Positions 48,806-58,799 of a stretch of DNA of 64,000 bases are shown here, piece by piece. The stretch lies in NCBI RefSeq assembly GCF_028618525.1, contig NZ_JAQITC010000001.1, forward strand, positions 186,001-250,000, read 5' to 3'. A program made the position numbers and the translations under genes. Positions within the stretch are counted from its first letter, which is position 1. Every line of letters begins with the position of its first letter. This stretch comes from Bartonella sp. AU55XJBT (GTDB taxonomy: Bacteria; Pseudomonadota; Alphaproteobacteria; Rhizobiales; Rhizobiaceae). Below the pieces are notes generated by a model. The model ran no database searches, had not been told where the DNA came from, and worked only from the letters and a program-made list of their open reading frames with translations.

Positions 48806-49728
48806 AAAGTAACATTGTGATAGAGCGTTTTCTTGAAATGATGAGTGCTGAACGAGGCGCTTCTGCCCATACGCTTGTGGCTTATCAGCATGATTTACAG
48901 TGGGCACAAGAGGAATTGTCTTCGCATTCTGTTTCACTCCTTTCAGCACAAAAGGAGGATCTCATTGGTCTTTTGTCGCTCATGCATACATTTGGTTTTG
49001 CTGCAACGTCACAAGCGCGCCGTTTATCAACATTGCGTCAATTCTATCAGTTTCTTTATGCAGAAGGATTAAGAGCAGATGATCCTTCCAATGATATTGA
49101 TGCTCCTCGCCAAGGGCGTCCTTTGCCCAAAATTATCAGTGAAGATTCGGTGACAAAATTTCTTGATTTGGCGCAGTTGGAGGTTAATCAAGCAGATTAT
49201 GGATCTAAGGATTATCTGCGCGCATTGCGTCTTCAGCTGTTGAGCGAAATGCTTTATGCAACAGGTTTACGCATTAGTGAGTTGGTGAGTCTGCCTGTGC
49301 AGGCTGTGCGAGGGAAAGCATACAGTATTTTGGTTCGCGGTAAGGGAAAAAAAGAACGAATGGTGCTGTTATCAAAAAAAGCCCATCAAATTCTTTTGCA
49401 GTGGTTGGATTTGCGTGATCAAGGGAAAGATGCGAAAAGCCTTTATCTTTTTCCGGCGCGTTCAGAAACAGGCTATATTGCGCGTCAAGTTGTTGCGAGG
49501 GAATTGAAAAATCTTGCTAAAAGGGCTGGGATAAAAAGTGAAAGCTTTTCTCCCCATGTGTTGCGCCATGCTTTTGCTAGCCATCTTTTGCAAAATGGTG
49601 CTGATTTGCGTGCCGTTCAACATTTGTTAGGTCATTCTGATATTTCTACCACTCAGATTTATACCCATGTGTTGGAAGAGGGACTTTATCGTCTCGTTAA
49701 TGAGCATCATCCACTTGCCGATGCGTAA
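48802..49728 (+). CDS. xerD: site-specific tyrosine recombinase XerD
   Basis: XerD resolves chromosome dimers at dif with XerC and FtsK. The 308-residue protein has an N-terminal SAM-like domain (FLEMMSAERGASAHTLVAYQHDL) and the catalytic domain with the Arg (YATGLRISELVSL), Lys (GKGKKERMVLL), HxxR (SPHVLRHAFASHLL), LGHSDISTTQIYTHV and the nucleophilic Tyr. The position beside aroK in Rhizobiales and the dedicated SPHVLRHAFASHLLQNGADLR block favour XerD over XerC. The dif site is not in the window as far as I could see. Confidence 0.92.
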   Translation: MKSNIVIERFLEMMSAERGASAHTLVAYQHDLQWAQEELSSHSVSLLSAQKEDLIGLLSLMHTFGFAATSQARRLSTLRQFYQFLYAEGLRADDPSNDIDAPRQGRPLPKIISEDSVTKFLDLAQLEVNQADYGSKDYLRALRLQLLSEMLYATGLRISELVSLPVQAVRGKAYSILVRGKGKKERMVLLSKKAHQILLQWLDLRDQGKDAKSLYLFPARSETGYIARQVVARELKNLAKRAGIKSESFSPHVLRHAFASHLLQNGADLRAVQHLLGHSDISTTQIYTHVLEEGLYRLVNEHHPLADA

Positions 49729-49819
49729 AAGGCTCGTTAAAGAATGAGGTGATGTTTTTGAAAAAGACTTTATAAAACAAATTATAAGTGTATAAGTGAC
49801 ACTGAATGAGTTGGTACAA

Positions 49820-50776
49820 ATGTATAATTATCTTGATTTTGAAAAACCAGTTGCTGATCTCGATGGGAAAATTCTTGAATTAAAAAAAATTTCTCAGGAA
49901 AAAGGCGGTCTTGATATGAGTGACGAGATTGCGCGTCTTGAAGCACGTTCAAAAACGGCATTGCGCGATCTTTATAAAAAATTGTCACCGTGGCAAAAAA
50001 CACAAGTTGCTCGTCATCCTGATCGTCCGCATTTTATGGACTATTCTAAGCGCCTATTGAGTGATGTGACACCTTTGGCTGGAGATCGAAAGTTTGCTGA
50101 AGATGAGGCTATTCAAGCTGGATTCGCACGCTTTAAGGGAGAAGCAGTTGCTTACATCGGTCAAGAGAAAGGTCACGATACGCAAACACGTTTGCGTTAT
50201 AATTTTGGTTCTGCACGTCCAGAAGGATATCGTAAAGCTGTCCGTATTATGGAAATGGCTGACCGCTTTGGTTTGCCACTTCTTACTTTTGTCGATACGG
50301 CAGGTGCTTATCCTGGTGTGAGCGCTGAAGAACGTGGACAAGCAGAAGCAATTGCTCAATCAACAGCTGCAACTTTGCGTCTAAAGGTTCCTGTTGTATC
50401 CGTTGTGATTGGAGAAGGTGGTTCTGGGGGGGCGATAGCAATTGCCGCTGCCAATAAAGTGTATATGTTGGAACATGCGATTTACTCGGTTATTTCTCCA
50501 GAAGGAGCAGCTTCTATTTTATGGCGTGATCCAGCGCGTGCAAAAGATGCTGCAATGAATATGCGTATTACCGCTCAAGATTTGCTTCGCTTAAAGATTA
50601 TTGATGGCATTATTTCAGAGCCTTTAGGAGGAGCGCATCGTGATAAAGAGATTGCCATTGATGAAACGGGTGAGATTATTTCAGAGGCTTTAAAAGCTAT
50701 GGCTGGAAAAGATGGTGAAGTTCTCAAACAAGAGCGAAGGGAAAAGTATCTTCAAATTGGTCGGTCATTAACATAA
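49820..50776 (+). CDS. accA: acetyl-CoA carboxylase carboxyltransferase subunit alpha
   Basis: AccA and AccD transfer the carboxyl group from biotin to acetyl-CoA in fatty acid synthesis. The 318-residue protein has the family N-terminus YLDFEKPVADLDGKI, the crotonase-like core with FVDTAGAYPGVSAEERGQAEAIA, and GEGGSGGAIAIAAANKV. The frame extends to a GTG at 49796, but ATG 49820 gives the conserved N-terminus. Confidence 0.96.
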   Translation: MYNYLDFEKPVADLDGKILELKKISQEKGGLDMSDEIARLEARSKTALRDLYKKLSPWQKTQVARHPDRPHFMDYSKRLLSDVTPLAGDRKFAEDEAIQAGFARFKGEAVAYIGQEKGHDTQTRLRYNFGSARPEGYRKAVRIMEMADRFGLPLLTFVDTAGAYPGVSAEERGQAEAIAQSTAATLRLKVPVVSVVIGEGGSGGAIAIAAANKVYMLEHAIYSVISPEGAASILWRDPARAKDAAMNMRITAQDLLRLKIIDGIISEPLGGAHRDKEIAIDETGEIISEALKAMAGKDGEVLKQERREKYLQIGRSLT

Positions 50777-50816
50777 GTTGTTTTTTATGAGGGGTGTTGG
50801 ATTGGAGTTTTTTTCG

Positions 50817-51566
50817 ATGACATTTAACAGATTCCTTACTGTGTGTGTGTTGTTTATAATGGGAATATTGACGGCCTGTGAGGGAAGATTGCCAGCTTCT
50901 ATTCGTGCTAAAGTTGAGCAGCCTCTTCCGCAAGAAATCCAGAATAGAATGGCTTTGTATGATATTGATCCTTATGCACCAATTGTAATGCGCTTTTTCA
51001 AGGAAGAAAATGTTGCCGAAGTTTGGAAGCAATCTCGTTCCGGTCCTTTTATCTTGGTTGCTCGCTATGGTATTTGTAAATGGTCTGGTAAGCTTGGACC
51101 TAAATATAAAGAAGGGGATCTTCAGACACCTGAAGGTTTTTATACGATTACAGCAAACCAAATGAATCCTTACTCAAAATATTATCTTTCTTTTAATATA
51201 GGATTTCCTAACCTTTATGATCAGGAAAATGGTCGGACAGGAAGCAATCTTATGGTACATGGTTCTTGCTTTTCTGCTGGTTGTTATTCTATGAGTGATA
51301 AGAATATGGCTCAAATTTATGCGTTTGCACGGGATGCTTTTAAAGGAGGACAAAGAGCATTCCAGTTGCAGGCTTTTCCTTTCCGTATGACCAAGGATAA
51401 TATGTTACGTCATAGCAATGATCCTCATTACCCATTTTGGGTTATGCTTAAGAAAGGTTATGATTTTTTTGAAGAAAATCGCCAACCTCCAACCGTTGAA
51501 GTGTATGGAAAACGTTATATTTTTAATCGCGATATTGATAAAACCTCAGTTTCCCTTATGCAGTGA
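50817..51566 (+). CDS. YafK-type L,D-transpeptidase family lipoprotein
   Basis: The 249-residue protein has a signal peptide with lipobox LTAC (Cys at about residue 21) and a YkuD-fold catalytic domain. That domain shows GPKYKEGDLQTPEGFYTI and the active-site motif MVHGSCFSAGCYSM, with the nucleophilic Cys in Ser-x-Gly-Cys. This arrangement is that of the YafK subgroup; E. coli YafK (DpaA) cleaves Braun's lipoprotein from peptidoglycan rather than forming crosslinks. ATG 50817 follows TTGGAG by about 9 bp. The frame itself reaches back to within 2 bp of accA. Confidence 0.87.
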   Translation: MTFNRFLTVCVLFIMGILTACEGRLPASIRAKVEQPLPQEIQNRMALYDIDPYAPIVMRFFKEENVAEVWKQSRSGPFILVARYGICKWSGKLGPKYKEGDLQTPEGFYTITANQMNPYSKYYLSFNIGFPNLYDQENGRTGSNLMVHGSCFSAGCYSMSDKNMAQIYAFARDAFKGGQRAFQLQAFPFRMTKDNMLRHSNDPHYPFWVMLKKGYDFFEENRQPPTVEVYGKRYIFNRDIDKTSVSLMQ

Positions 51567-52414
51567 GTGTTATTTTATCCTACTACATCGTGAAACACAT
51601 TGCGTATGATGATGGCGATACAGGATATACAAAAACTTTACGCATGAAGTGTTTTGAGTGAGTAATCAATATGTTAAAGCGCCGAGTTTTTTCATAGAGC
51701 TTTATGTAAATAAATCAGCTGAAATGGGAGGAGCAAGAAGAATTGGTTCAGAAAAGTTAAGTTGTTCGCAGACCAATATGAGGAGTAATCTTGGTTTTTT
51801 AGTGGAGAGCCAATAAACATAAAATGCATCTCTCTTTTTATTCTTTTATGCTGTAGAATATTGTCTTATCGTGCTGGTCTATAAGATACATATATACATC
51901 TAAGAATACGTTATCACCTCTGTTGATTTTAGTTTTTTGTCTAAACTTAAGAGGTTTTGTTTCAATAAGCTAGGGAAATATAGAGTTAAGCAGAATATTT
52001 AAAACCAACAATTTATCTCATGGGATTTTGAAATGAATCACATGAAGTGGTTCGCAAAAGAAGTGTATTTTGAGAGAAAATAACCTGATTACAGATTGAT
52101 GGACATTAAAAAATTTCATCATAACACTTTGATTTTATAATTATTCAGTTTGAATAGGAGCCTGAATGTCATAAGATCTTTTATCTGAAAATCTATTTAT
52201 CTTGAATCAATCAAAATCATTCGCGTGCACGTTACAAGCGGAAAGCGCTGCATATGGATAAAATTGTACAATAAAAATGCCTCTAATGAATCGTCTCACG
52301 TGCCGAGAGCTACCAAACATTTGGGGGGCTGGCAAAATCTATGGAGAAGCTGTTTTGCTTCTTTAAAAGCGTAAAGAGGTTATGGCTCAATGCATTTAAC
52401 GTTATAAGGGAGAA
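51567..52414. other. 0.85-kb gene-free region
   Basis: This AT-rich gap lies between the L,D-transpeptidase gene and the convergent CobW-type gene. It has no open frame of useful length. It carries an inverted copy of the dispersed repeat at 52172-52245. No tRNA or terminator with a convincing stem was found. Confidence 0.5.
52172..52245 (-). repeat. dispersed intergenic repeat, copy C (inverted)
   Basis: Read on the minus strand it gives CTTTCCGCTTGTAACGTG, then TTTTGATTGATTCAAGATAA, then ATAGATTTTCAGATAAAAGA. This matches copy B block by block with similar spacing. Confidence 0.55.
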
Positions 52415-53488
52415 TTAAAATTTTATTCCTGGAATGATTAGAGGATTTTCTAAGAGAGCTGTTTTGTCTGCAGTATCTATGGCTGGTTTATTAAAAAAAG
52501 CATTGAGAAGTTTTTGTATCGCTTCTTTTTCAACACCATCGGCAATGATGACAAAACGTGTTTGTTTTATTCCTTTTGGCCATTCTGGCAATCTTATGGG
52601 GGGGTGGAAAAATGTTTGTACGCCATGTAGTACAAGGGGGCGATAAGGATCATCACGCAATGCGATAATTGCTTTAATACGGAGTAATTTTGCACCATAA
52701 CGGTCTTGTAGGAGATCTAAAAAAGTTTCAATTGTGGCATAATCAACAAGATCTTCACAGTCTAGTGAAAAGGTACGAATGGTTTTATGGGGGGGGTGAT
52801 CATGGAGAGCCGTCGTAAGATTTTGCTTAAGGTGTGTATTTTCTCCTGTTTCATTCCATAATGTGCGATTTATTAATAGATTTGAACAGAAATCTTCAGA
52901 GTGGACATCACTGATTTGTGCTGTAGGATTCATTCTTTTGAGTGTGTTAAGGAGCGTATTTGAAAGGGATTGTGGACCCGTAAGATCTGTTTTGGTGAGA
53001 ATAATTTTATCAGCAAGAATTAATTGTTTATATATTTCAGGATAGCGCTCGCATATGGAAAGTGTGCTTAATGTATCAAATGTTGCAAGAACAGCATTTA
53101 CGGACAGTGTTTGAATAAACAGTGGGTGGCTTAAAAGTATTTGTAAAATAGGGGCGGGATCAGCCATCCCTGTTGTTTCAATAATAATGTGATTGAGTTG
53201 TTTGATCTGTCCTGTCTGGATGCGATTGATTAAATCTATTAATGTATCAATGAGATCACTGCGTAAATTGCAGCATAAGCAACCATTGGCAAGCTCAATA
53301 ATTCCTTCTGTTGTCTTTTCAACCAGAAGGTGGTCTATACCGATTTCACCGAATTCATTGATGATAACAGCACATTCCGTTAAGAGAGGGTCTTGTAGCA
53401 TACGGTTGAGCAAAGTTGTTTTGCCAGAGCCTAAAAAACCAGTAATAAGCGTGAGAGGAATGCGCTTTATTTTCATTTTAATCATCAA
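52415..53488 (-). CDS. CobW/COG0523 family GTPase (metal chaperone)
   Basis: COG0523 G3E GTPases deliver metals, often zinc or cobalt, to client enzymes. The 357-residue protein has the Walker A GFLGSGKTTLLNRML, the metal-binding CxCC in NGCLCCNLRSDL, the Walker B-like IIETTGMADPAPI, the NKxD-type TKTD, and a C-terminal CobW_C domain. There is no His-rich tail. No zinc-responsive box or cobalamin gene is visible nearby, so the metal is undetermined. Confidence 0.88.
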   Translation of the reverse strand: MMIKMKIKRIPLTLITGFLGSGKTTLLNRMLQDPLLTECAVIINEFGEIGIDHLLVEKTTEGIIELANGCLCCNLRSDLIDTLIDLINRIQTGQIKQLNHIIIETTGMADPAPILQILLSHPLFIQTLSVNAVLATFDTLSTLSICERYPEIYKQLILADKIILTKTDLTGPQSLSNTLLNTLKRMNPTAQISDVHSEDFCSNLLINRTLWNETGENTHLKQNLTTALHDHPPHKTIRTFSLDCEDLVDYATIETFLDLLQDRYGAKLLRIKAIIALRDDPYRPLVLHGVQTFFHPPIRLPEWPKGIKQTRFVIIADGVEKEAIQKLLNAFFNKPAIDTADKTALLENPLIIPGIKF

Positions 53489-53867
53489 CCATGGTTTTAT
53501 TTTAAAGAAACATACCTTATGACGTCAACTCCATTTATAATGGGGCGTGAGGGGTATGTGATGGATAGTTGCCTACGAAATTCATTTTATCACTACTTTT
53601 AAGTTTATAAAGGTGAATGCGGGTGCAATCATGTTACTTTTTAGTGCTCATGTTTATGATAATTCTTTGCACTTGAAAGGTCTTATAGGAAGAGTTTTAA
53701 TTCCTTACTTTGATTATTTTATCTATTATGCTCATCCACCTTGTGAACTGAAAGAGACTGATTTTAATTGATTCAATAGCGATGGATTTGAAATGAGAGA
53801 ATTTTACGATATTTGTAGTTTTGGAAAAATGGGGCAAAATAATTAATCATAAATTGTGAATTGTGGC
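53489..53867. other. gene-free region between dacA and the CobW-type gene
   Basis: A 379-bp AT-rich stretch holding a weak copy of the dispersed repeat (53736-53818) and presumably the promoter of the CobW-type gene. No other feature was recognised. Confidence 0.4.
53736..53818 (+). repeat. dispersed intergenic repeat, copy D
   Basis: A weaker copy with CACCTTGTGAACTG, then TTTAATTGATTCAATAGCG, then GATTTGAAATGAGAGAATTT. The order and spacing follow copies A-C. Confidence 0.45.
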
Positions 53868-54959
53868 TTACGGCTTTTTTATAGAATAGTTTGCACGTCT
53901 TTTATATGGACTATGGGGTTTTTTTAGTGGTTTTACTGTTATTTTAGGCGTCTGTGGACTACGAATGAGATGTACTACTAAAGGATGAGAAAAAGAAGGT
54001 GGAGCAGTGATAAAAGGTGAGGTGAGAATAATATTTCCTTGATCATCATATGAATTGGCATGCATTTTTATGGCTTCAGGCGTGCATGTTTGTTGTCTCA
54101 TATTGTTGGATTGCGTTATGTTGCTCCCATAAGGTTTTAATGTTGCGAGTGTTAATTGGGGGCTTCCTTGATGCAAAAAACCTATTTCAAGAAGTTGTGC
54201 TGCTTTTTCTTCCCTTTCACTGATGTTGTTTGCCCCTAGAATGACAGCAATAATTGTACGTTTATTGCGGGTGGCTGAGGCAACAAGATTAAAACCAGAG
54301 GCGCAAATAAAGCCTGTTTTCATACCGTCTATTCCATAAAAACGACCAATGAGGTTGTTTGAGTTATGCTGGATTTTTCGGTTATTACCAAAATCAATGG
54401 CTGGAATAGAAAAATAATGAGCATATTGTGGAAACTCCCGACGTATTTGGACAGCTAAAAGAGCAATATCACGTGCGGTGGAATAGTTTTGAGGATCTGG
54501 TAAACCACTTGCGTTTGCAAAATGGGTGCCAAACATGCCTAAACGTTTAGCTTCACTATTCATTTTATGTACAAAAGCTTTCTGTGAACCAGCAACGGCT
54601 TCACTCATGGCAATGGCCAAATCATTGGTTGATTTAACCATGGTGATACTTAAGGCCGTATCAAGTGTGAGAACAGAACCAGCTTTATAACCTGAACGAT
54701 ACGCGGGAGCTTTTGCTGCGTATTCGCTGATGGTGATAGGTTTGTTGGGGGAAACTTCCCCTCGGCTCATGGCGCGAAAAATAACATAAGCAGTCATTAA
54801 TTTTGTTAAGGAAGCTGGATACCACCGCTCAAAAGCTTGATTATGTTTTAAGATATGTCCCGTTGTAACATCAACAGAAATAAAAGGCTGTGCTAAAGCA
54901 AAAGTGCTCGACAAACTCAAAATGAAATAAAAAAATAAATTGTAGAAGAGACGTTGCAT
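53868..54959 (-). CDS. dacA: D-alanyl-D-alanine carboxypeptidase (penicillin-binding protein, S11 family)
   Basis: This is a low-molecular-mass PBP that trims the terminal D-Ala of peptidoglycan stems. The 363-residue protein has a signal peptide (FILSLSSTFALA), the active-site SxxK in PASLTKLMTAY, the second motif as KSTNDLAIAMSE (Ser-x-Asn), and the KTG motif in GMKTGFICASG. The C-terminal part is Pro/Lys-rich and basic, and ends in Lys-Lys-Pro without an obvious amphipathic membrane anchor. Confidence 0.93.
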   Translation of the reverse strand: MQRLFYNLFFYFILSLSSTFALAQPFISVDVTTGHILKHNQAFERWYPASLTKLMTAYVIFRAMSRGEVSPNKPITISEYAAKAPAYRSGYKAGSVLTLDTALSITMVKSTNDLAIAMSEAVAGSQKAFVHKMNSEAKRLGMFGTHFANASGLPDPQNYSTARDIALLAVQIRREFPQYAHYFSIPAIDFGNNRKIQHNSNNLIGRFYGIDGMKTGFICASGFNLVASATRNKRTIIAVILGANNISEREEKAAQLLEIGFLHQGSPQLTLATLKPYGSNITQSNNMRQQTCTPEAIKMHANSYDDQGNIILTSPFITAPPSFSHPLVVHLIRSPQTPKITVKPLKKPHSPYKRRANYSIKKP

Positions 54960-55306
54960 GAATTTAAATCCAGTTCCTTCTCATTCGTTATTTAGAATTG
55001 TTTTAATGTAGCACACAAAGCTTTTAAGTCTAGGATAGAGAGGAAAGATGGTTAATTGCTATATTAACGTGGATAAAAACCAACACTCATTTTATTTTCC
55101 CCTTGAATTTTGTTTGATGATTGAAGTCTCTCAAGAAATACTTTTTAAATAATGAAGATTTTAAAAAATTTCAGGTTCTTGAAGAGATTGATGTTTTTTA
55201 GGAAGGAACAAGCTCGTATAACCATACATTTTGCCTGTTATTTTATTATATAAATATTGGTTTGTAATGATTATTCACTGTTTTTCATAATGATGCCTTT
55301 TATCAA
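54960..55306. other. gene-free region between plsC and dacA
   Basis: 347 bp of AT-rich sequence with stops in all frames. It presumably carries the dacA promoter. Nothing else was recognised. Confidence 0.35.
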
Positions 55307-56113
55307 TCAAAATAGTGTTTCATGATGCTTCAGTTTTTGAAGTTTCTGAACAGCAGATGGTGGCATAGGAGGAGGAGTAGAATCTTGAGCGGCTAAAAGA
55401 AGTAGTTCATCACAGGCTTCTTCAGTTTTTTGGATCAGTTGATTTAGAAAATCACGTTTGCTTAAACCTGCTTCTATCGGGGGGAGAATACGAACACGAA
55501 TTGTTCCGGGATAGCGACGGAAATTACCTCGTGGCCAATATAAACCCGCATTGTGTGCAATAGGGACAACTTGAAGTCCTAATTCATTATAGAGTGCGAC
55601 AATTCCTGACTTATAATCTGGTTCTTGACCAGGTTGTCGGCGTGTTCCTTCGGGAAAAATAAGGATTTGGCGTCCTTGTTTTACTTTCTCTTTTGCTTTT
55701 TGTATAATTATTTTTAAGGCTTTGATGGGCGTTGTGCGGTTAATGGGGATAATTTGTGTTTTTGCCATATACCAGCCAAACAAGGGAATCCACATCAATT
55801 CACGTTTTAAAATGAGAGTGGGATCATCAAAATAGGGAACAAGGCTAAAAGTTTCCCATGCAGATTGATGTTTTGGAGCAATGATATAGGCCCCTTGTGG
55901 GAGATTTTCTAATCCTTCAATTTCATAACGTGTGCCTGCGATGTATTTTTGCAAAAAGAGTGTAACGCGCGCCCATGTTTTAGGAACAATCCACGCTTTT
56001 TTTCGGGGCATGAGAAAATAAATGGGAGCGTAAAGAATCATTTGTATGAAAGTTGTGGTATAAAAAGCGAATGTAAAAAGAATAGAACGAAGGATAAGCA
56101 CTATATTTTCCAT
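55307..56113 (-). CDS. plsC: 1-acyl-sn-glycerol-3-phosphate acyltransferase
   Basis: PlsC acylates lysophosphatidic acid to phosphatidic acid at the inner membrane. The protein of about 268 residues has two N-terminal hydrophobic segments, the acyltransferase motif I as KHQSAWET (with Glu in the His-x4-Asp position, a variant seen in proteobacterial homologues), the motif II region IPINRTTPIKAL, and motif III FPEGTRRQPG. The frame extends to a TTG at 56182. ATG 56113 starts the first membrane segment and is preferred, though no good ribosome-binding site is visible. Confidence 0.9.
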   Translation of the reverse strand: MENIVLILRSILFTFAFYTTTFIQMILYAPIYFLMPRKKAWIVPKTWARVTLFLQKYIAGTRYEIEGLENLPQGAYIIAPKHQSAWETFSLVPYFDDPTLILKRELMWIPLFGWYMAKTQIIPINRTTPIKALKIIIQKAKEKVKQGRQILIFPEGTRRQPGQEPDYKSGIVALYNELGLQVVPIAHNAGLYWPRGNFRRYPGTIRVRILPPIEAGLSKRDFLNQLIQKTEEACDELLLLAAQDSTPPPMPPSAVQKLQKLKHHETLF

Positions 56114-56237
56114 TTTATATCTATAAGAAAACTTCATATAATATAATTCACATGAGAAAACATCTTCTTTATGTTTTTTCAAGCATCTATTTTTTAGCTA
56201 ATTCATTTTCTGATATTTAAAAACAGAAGGAAAGAGG

Positions 56238-57095
56238 TTGATGGAATTAGAAAAAGATGAATTTTTTATTCCACGGATTTTATCTATTGCGGGAACAGAT
56301 CCTTCTGGTGGCGCTGGAATGCAGGCGGATTTGAAGGTTTTTTCAGCTATGAAAACTTATGGTATGAGTGTGGTTACAGCTGTTGTTGCACAAAATACTC
56401 AGGGTGTGCGTTCTTTTCAGGCATTAGATGCTTCTTTTGTTGCAGATCAGATTGATTCTGTTTTTGAGGATATCCACGTTGATGCCGTTAAAATTGGTAT
56501 GGTTGCAAATGCTCAAATTGCACAGGTTATTGCAGAACGTCTTGCTTATCATAAAGTGCGTTTCATTGTTTTTGACCCAGTTATGGTTGCAAAAAGCGGT
56601 GATGTTCTTTTAAAGTCTGATGCCATTGAAATTATGCGTGATGTTCTTGTACCGATGTCAACTTTGATCACGCCAAATTTGCCTGAAGCTGCACTGTTAT
56701 TGGGATGTGAAGTACAATGGTCTTTAGAAACTATGTATCAATATGCTCCACGATTGTTGGCATTAGGGTGTCATGCGGTTTTGTTAAAAGGCGGACATTT
56801 GAATACGCTTACCAGAAGTAGTACAGAAAATTACGATTGCTCTAGTCCAGATCTTTATTGTGATCATGAAAATCTGGTTATGCTTGAAGCTTCTCGTCTT
56901 TCAACCACGCATGATCACGGGACAGGGTGTACCATTTCTGCTGCCATTGCAGCTTTATTGCCTACACAACCTTTAGACTGCGCTGTGAAACAAGCAAAGA
57001 ACTATTTACATGGCGCTTTAACGGCTTCAAATGCTTTAAAAGTAGGGAAAGGACGAGGTCCACTTCACCATTTTTATGCATTGTGGAAAGATTGA
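56238..57095 (+). CDS. thiD: hydroxymethylpyrimidine/phosphomethylpyrimidine kinase
   Basis: ThiD phosphorylates HMP and HMP-P for thiamine synthesis or salvage. The 285-residue ribokinase-fold protein has SIAGTDPSGGAGMQADLKVFSA, VFDPVMVAKSGD, TPNLPEAALLLG, and the anion-hole/catalytic HDHGTGCTISAAIAA. No other thiamine gene and no TPP riboswitch are adjacent, so it may serve HMP salvage. Confidence 0.94.
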   Translation: MMELEKDEFFIPRILSIAGTDPSGGAGMQADLKVFSAMKTYGMSVVTAVVAQNTQGVRSFQALDASFVADQIDSVFEDIHVDAVKIGMVANAQIAQVIAERLAYHKVRFIVFDPVMVAKSGDVLLKSDAIEIMRDVLVPMSTLITPNLPEAALLLGCEVQWSLETMYQYAPRLLALGCHAVLLKGGHLNTLTRSSTENYDCSSPDLYCDHENLVMLEASRLSTTHDHGTGCTISAAIAALLPTQPLDCAVKQAKNYLHGALTASNALKVGKGRGPLHHFYALWKD

Positions 57096-57497
57096 GACAA
57101 CAATTTATTGTAAAAAATTTTCACTCTATGAATTTTTTTCGTCATTATATGCCATTTGGGACTTATCACGGATAAATGTTAGCACATTGTCGCTTAACAG
57201 TTGTTTTGTATTTAAAAAAATGAGAGAGAAAAAAGTTATAATTTATTGCTTTTATATATATTTTTATAATTAATATATTCTATTCAGAAGCAATTTTAAG
57301 TGAAAAAATAGAAAGCCAAGAGACTCTTATAAGTCAAAATTTGATGGTAAAAAGGATAGAGGGAAAGACTTTTTACAAAGCGATATTAAAGCTCGTTCAT
57401 CCCATCATATTCGCTGTTGATCGATTGGTTGGTTATATTTGCGTTCTGCTGAAAATAATAAATTTTCTTAAATGAAGAGGAAAAAAAGAGTTTTTCG
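57096..57497. other. gene-free region between thiD and the GNAT gene
   Basis: 402 bp, very AT-rich. A 43-codon frame from ATG 57344 lacks a ribosome-binding site and is not supported as a gene. No other feature was recognised. Confidence 0.35.
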
Positions 57498-58307
57498 CTA
57501 AATGACCATGTGTTTATTGGAATAAACTTTAAATTCACCAAAATTTATAAAACCCAATTTTTTATAAATTCTAATTCCCTCGTGAGATGCTTGCAGACCA
57601 ATAACATGACATTTCTTTCTTTTTAAATGCTTAATAGCAATTTTTGTTATGAATGTCCCAATACCTCTTTTCTGAAAATCTGGATTGGTTACAATATCAT
57701 ACACTCCACCAATGCCATCCGCTTTTATACAAAAACATATCGCTACAGGATTGTTATTTATATAACCAACGAACAGATCTACATTAGGATCTTTTTTATA
57801 AAAGCCTCCTATCGTTTCATAAAATATGACCGCCTCTTTATCAAAAGGCTCGAAGACTGATGCCATAACATTTCCATAATCTCTAAAATTTTGAAGTGAT
57901 TCAACTTCTTTTATTTTGAAGTTATCTGGCGTAGAAGTCAGATGTGAATCTATATCTTGCGCTAAAGCCGCCATTCCTACCTCTGTTTCAACATGCTCTA
58001 AGCCAATCGATAAAAGAATTTCATCAACGTTGTAATGAGACGAATGAGGTCCAACCCACCAAGCCAAAGGGAGTTTTTGTGCATTAAAGGAATCAATTAT
58101 GGATTTTGCTTGGTTTGCAGGTATCGTTTCTTGTAAATTTTTAGCAGAGATAATGTTGAATGTGTTTGAAGAAAATGTTGAATGAATCGAAGATACACCA
58201 TTTGAAAGATCAATAACCTGCATTTGGGGACATAATTTTGGTAAAAAACGGACCTTTGAACAAAAATTATTTTCTAATGATAAGTTAATTTTTGTTTTGT
58301 TTAACAT
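57498..58307 (-). CDS. GNAT-family N-acetyltransferase
   Basis: The 269-residue protein has a C-terminal GNAT domain: the acetyl-CoA loop is in PDFQKRGIGTFITKIAI, followed by LQASHEGIRIYKKLGFINFGEF. The N-terminal 120 residues are less conserved; an AWWVGPHS block near residue 77 resembles other two-part GNAT proteins. The substrate is unknown. It lies alone, flanked by gene-poor DNA, on the 3' side of a tRNA-Gly gene, which is a common position for acquired genes, but no att repeats were found. Confidence 0.8.
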   Translation of the reverse strand: MLNKTKINLSLENNFCSKVRFLPKLCPQMQVIDLSNGVSSIHSTFSSNTFNIISAKNLQETIPANQAKSIIDSFNAQKLPLAWWVGPHSSHYNVDEILLSIGLEHVETEVGMAALAQDIDSHLTSTPDNFKIKEVESLQNFRDYGNVMASVFEPFDKEAVIFYETIGGFYKKDPNVDLFVGYINNNPVAICFCIKADGIGGVYDIVTNPDFQKRGIGTFITKIAIKHLKRKKCHVIGLQASHEGIRIYKKLGFINFGEFKVYSNKHMVI

Positions 58308-58538
58308 TTGTTTTCCTTACCATTTCTCATTGATCTTTTAATACTGAGGGCCGTAAAAATTCGTTAATTCAAAGGTGATCCCAAATTCTTTTACATAAGT
58401 TTTTATAACATGAAGGGTCGCAAAAGATCTGCCGCCAATATTAGAAAAAAATTACCCTCGCGATGGCAAGGAGACAATGCAAAATACTGTTGGGCAAAAT
58501 ACTGTTGGGCAACAAGCTACAATAAATCAAACTTCAAA

Positions 58539-58613
58539 TGGAGCGGGCGATGGGATTCGAACCCACGACCCCAACCTTGGCAAGGTTGTGCTCTACCCCT
58601 GAGCTACACCCGC
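58539..58613 (-). tRNA. tRNA-Gly(GCC)
   Basis: On the minus strand GCGGGTG pairs with CGCCCGC (one G-U), with D arm GCTC/GAGC, anticodon arm CAACC-TTGCCAA-GGTTG (anticodon GCC), T arm GTGGG-TTCGAAT-CCCAT (last pair G-T), and an encoded CCA at 58539-58541. The gene is 75 nt with CCA and has no intron. Confidence 0.96.
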
Positions 58614-58799
58614 TCACCGATTCGATATATACTTTGCCTGTATGGCGTAGGCTTCTATGAATTGCAACAAAAAAATATCATCTCAGTTTGATTTATTTTG
58701 TCTATGTTTCGATAAAATGAAATAAAGATTGATTTTAGAAAATTTTTCAGTAATGAATTGTTCCTTTTTTAATTTTTGCATGGAGAGGGGTGGAGTATA

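Noticed and set aside
57344..57475. A 43-codon plus-strand frame between thiD and the GNAT gene
   Set aside because: No ribosome-binding site, no recognisable feature beyond hydrophobicity, and expected by chance in AT-rich DNA.
58410..58691. A 93-residue frame across tRNA-Gly
   Set aside because: It is the translation of a tRNA gene on the opposite strand and cannot be a gene.
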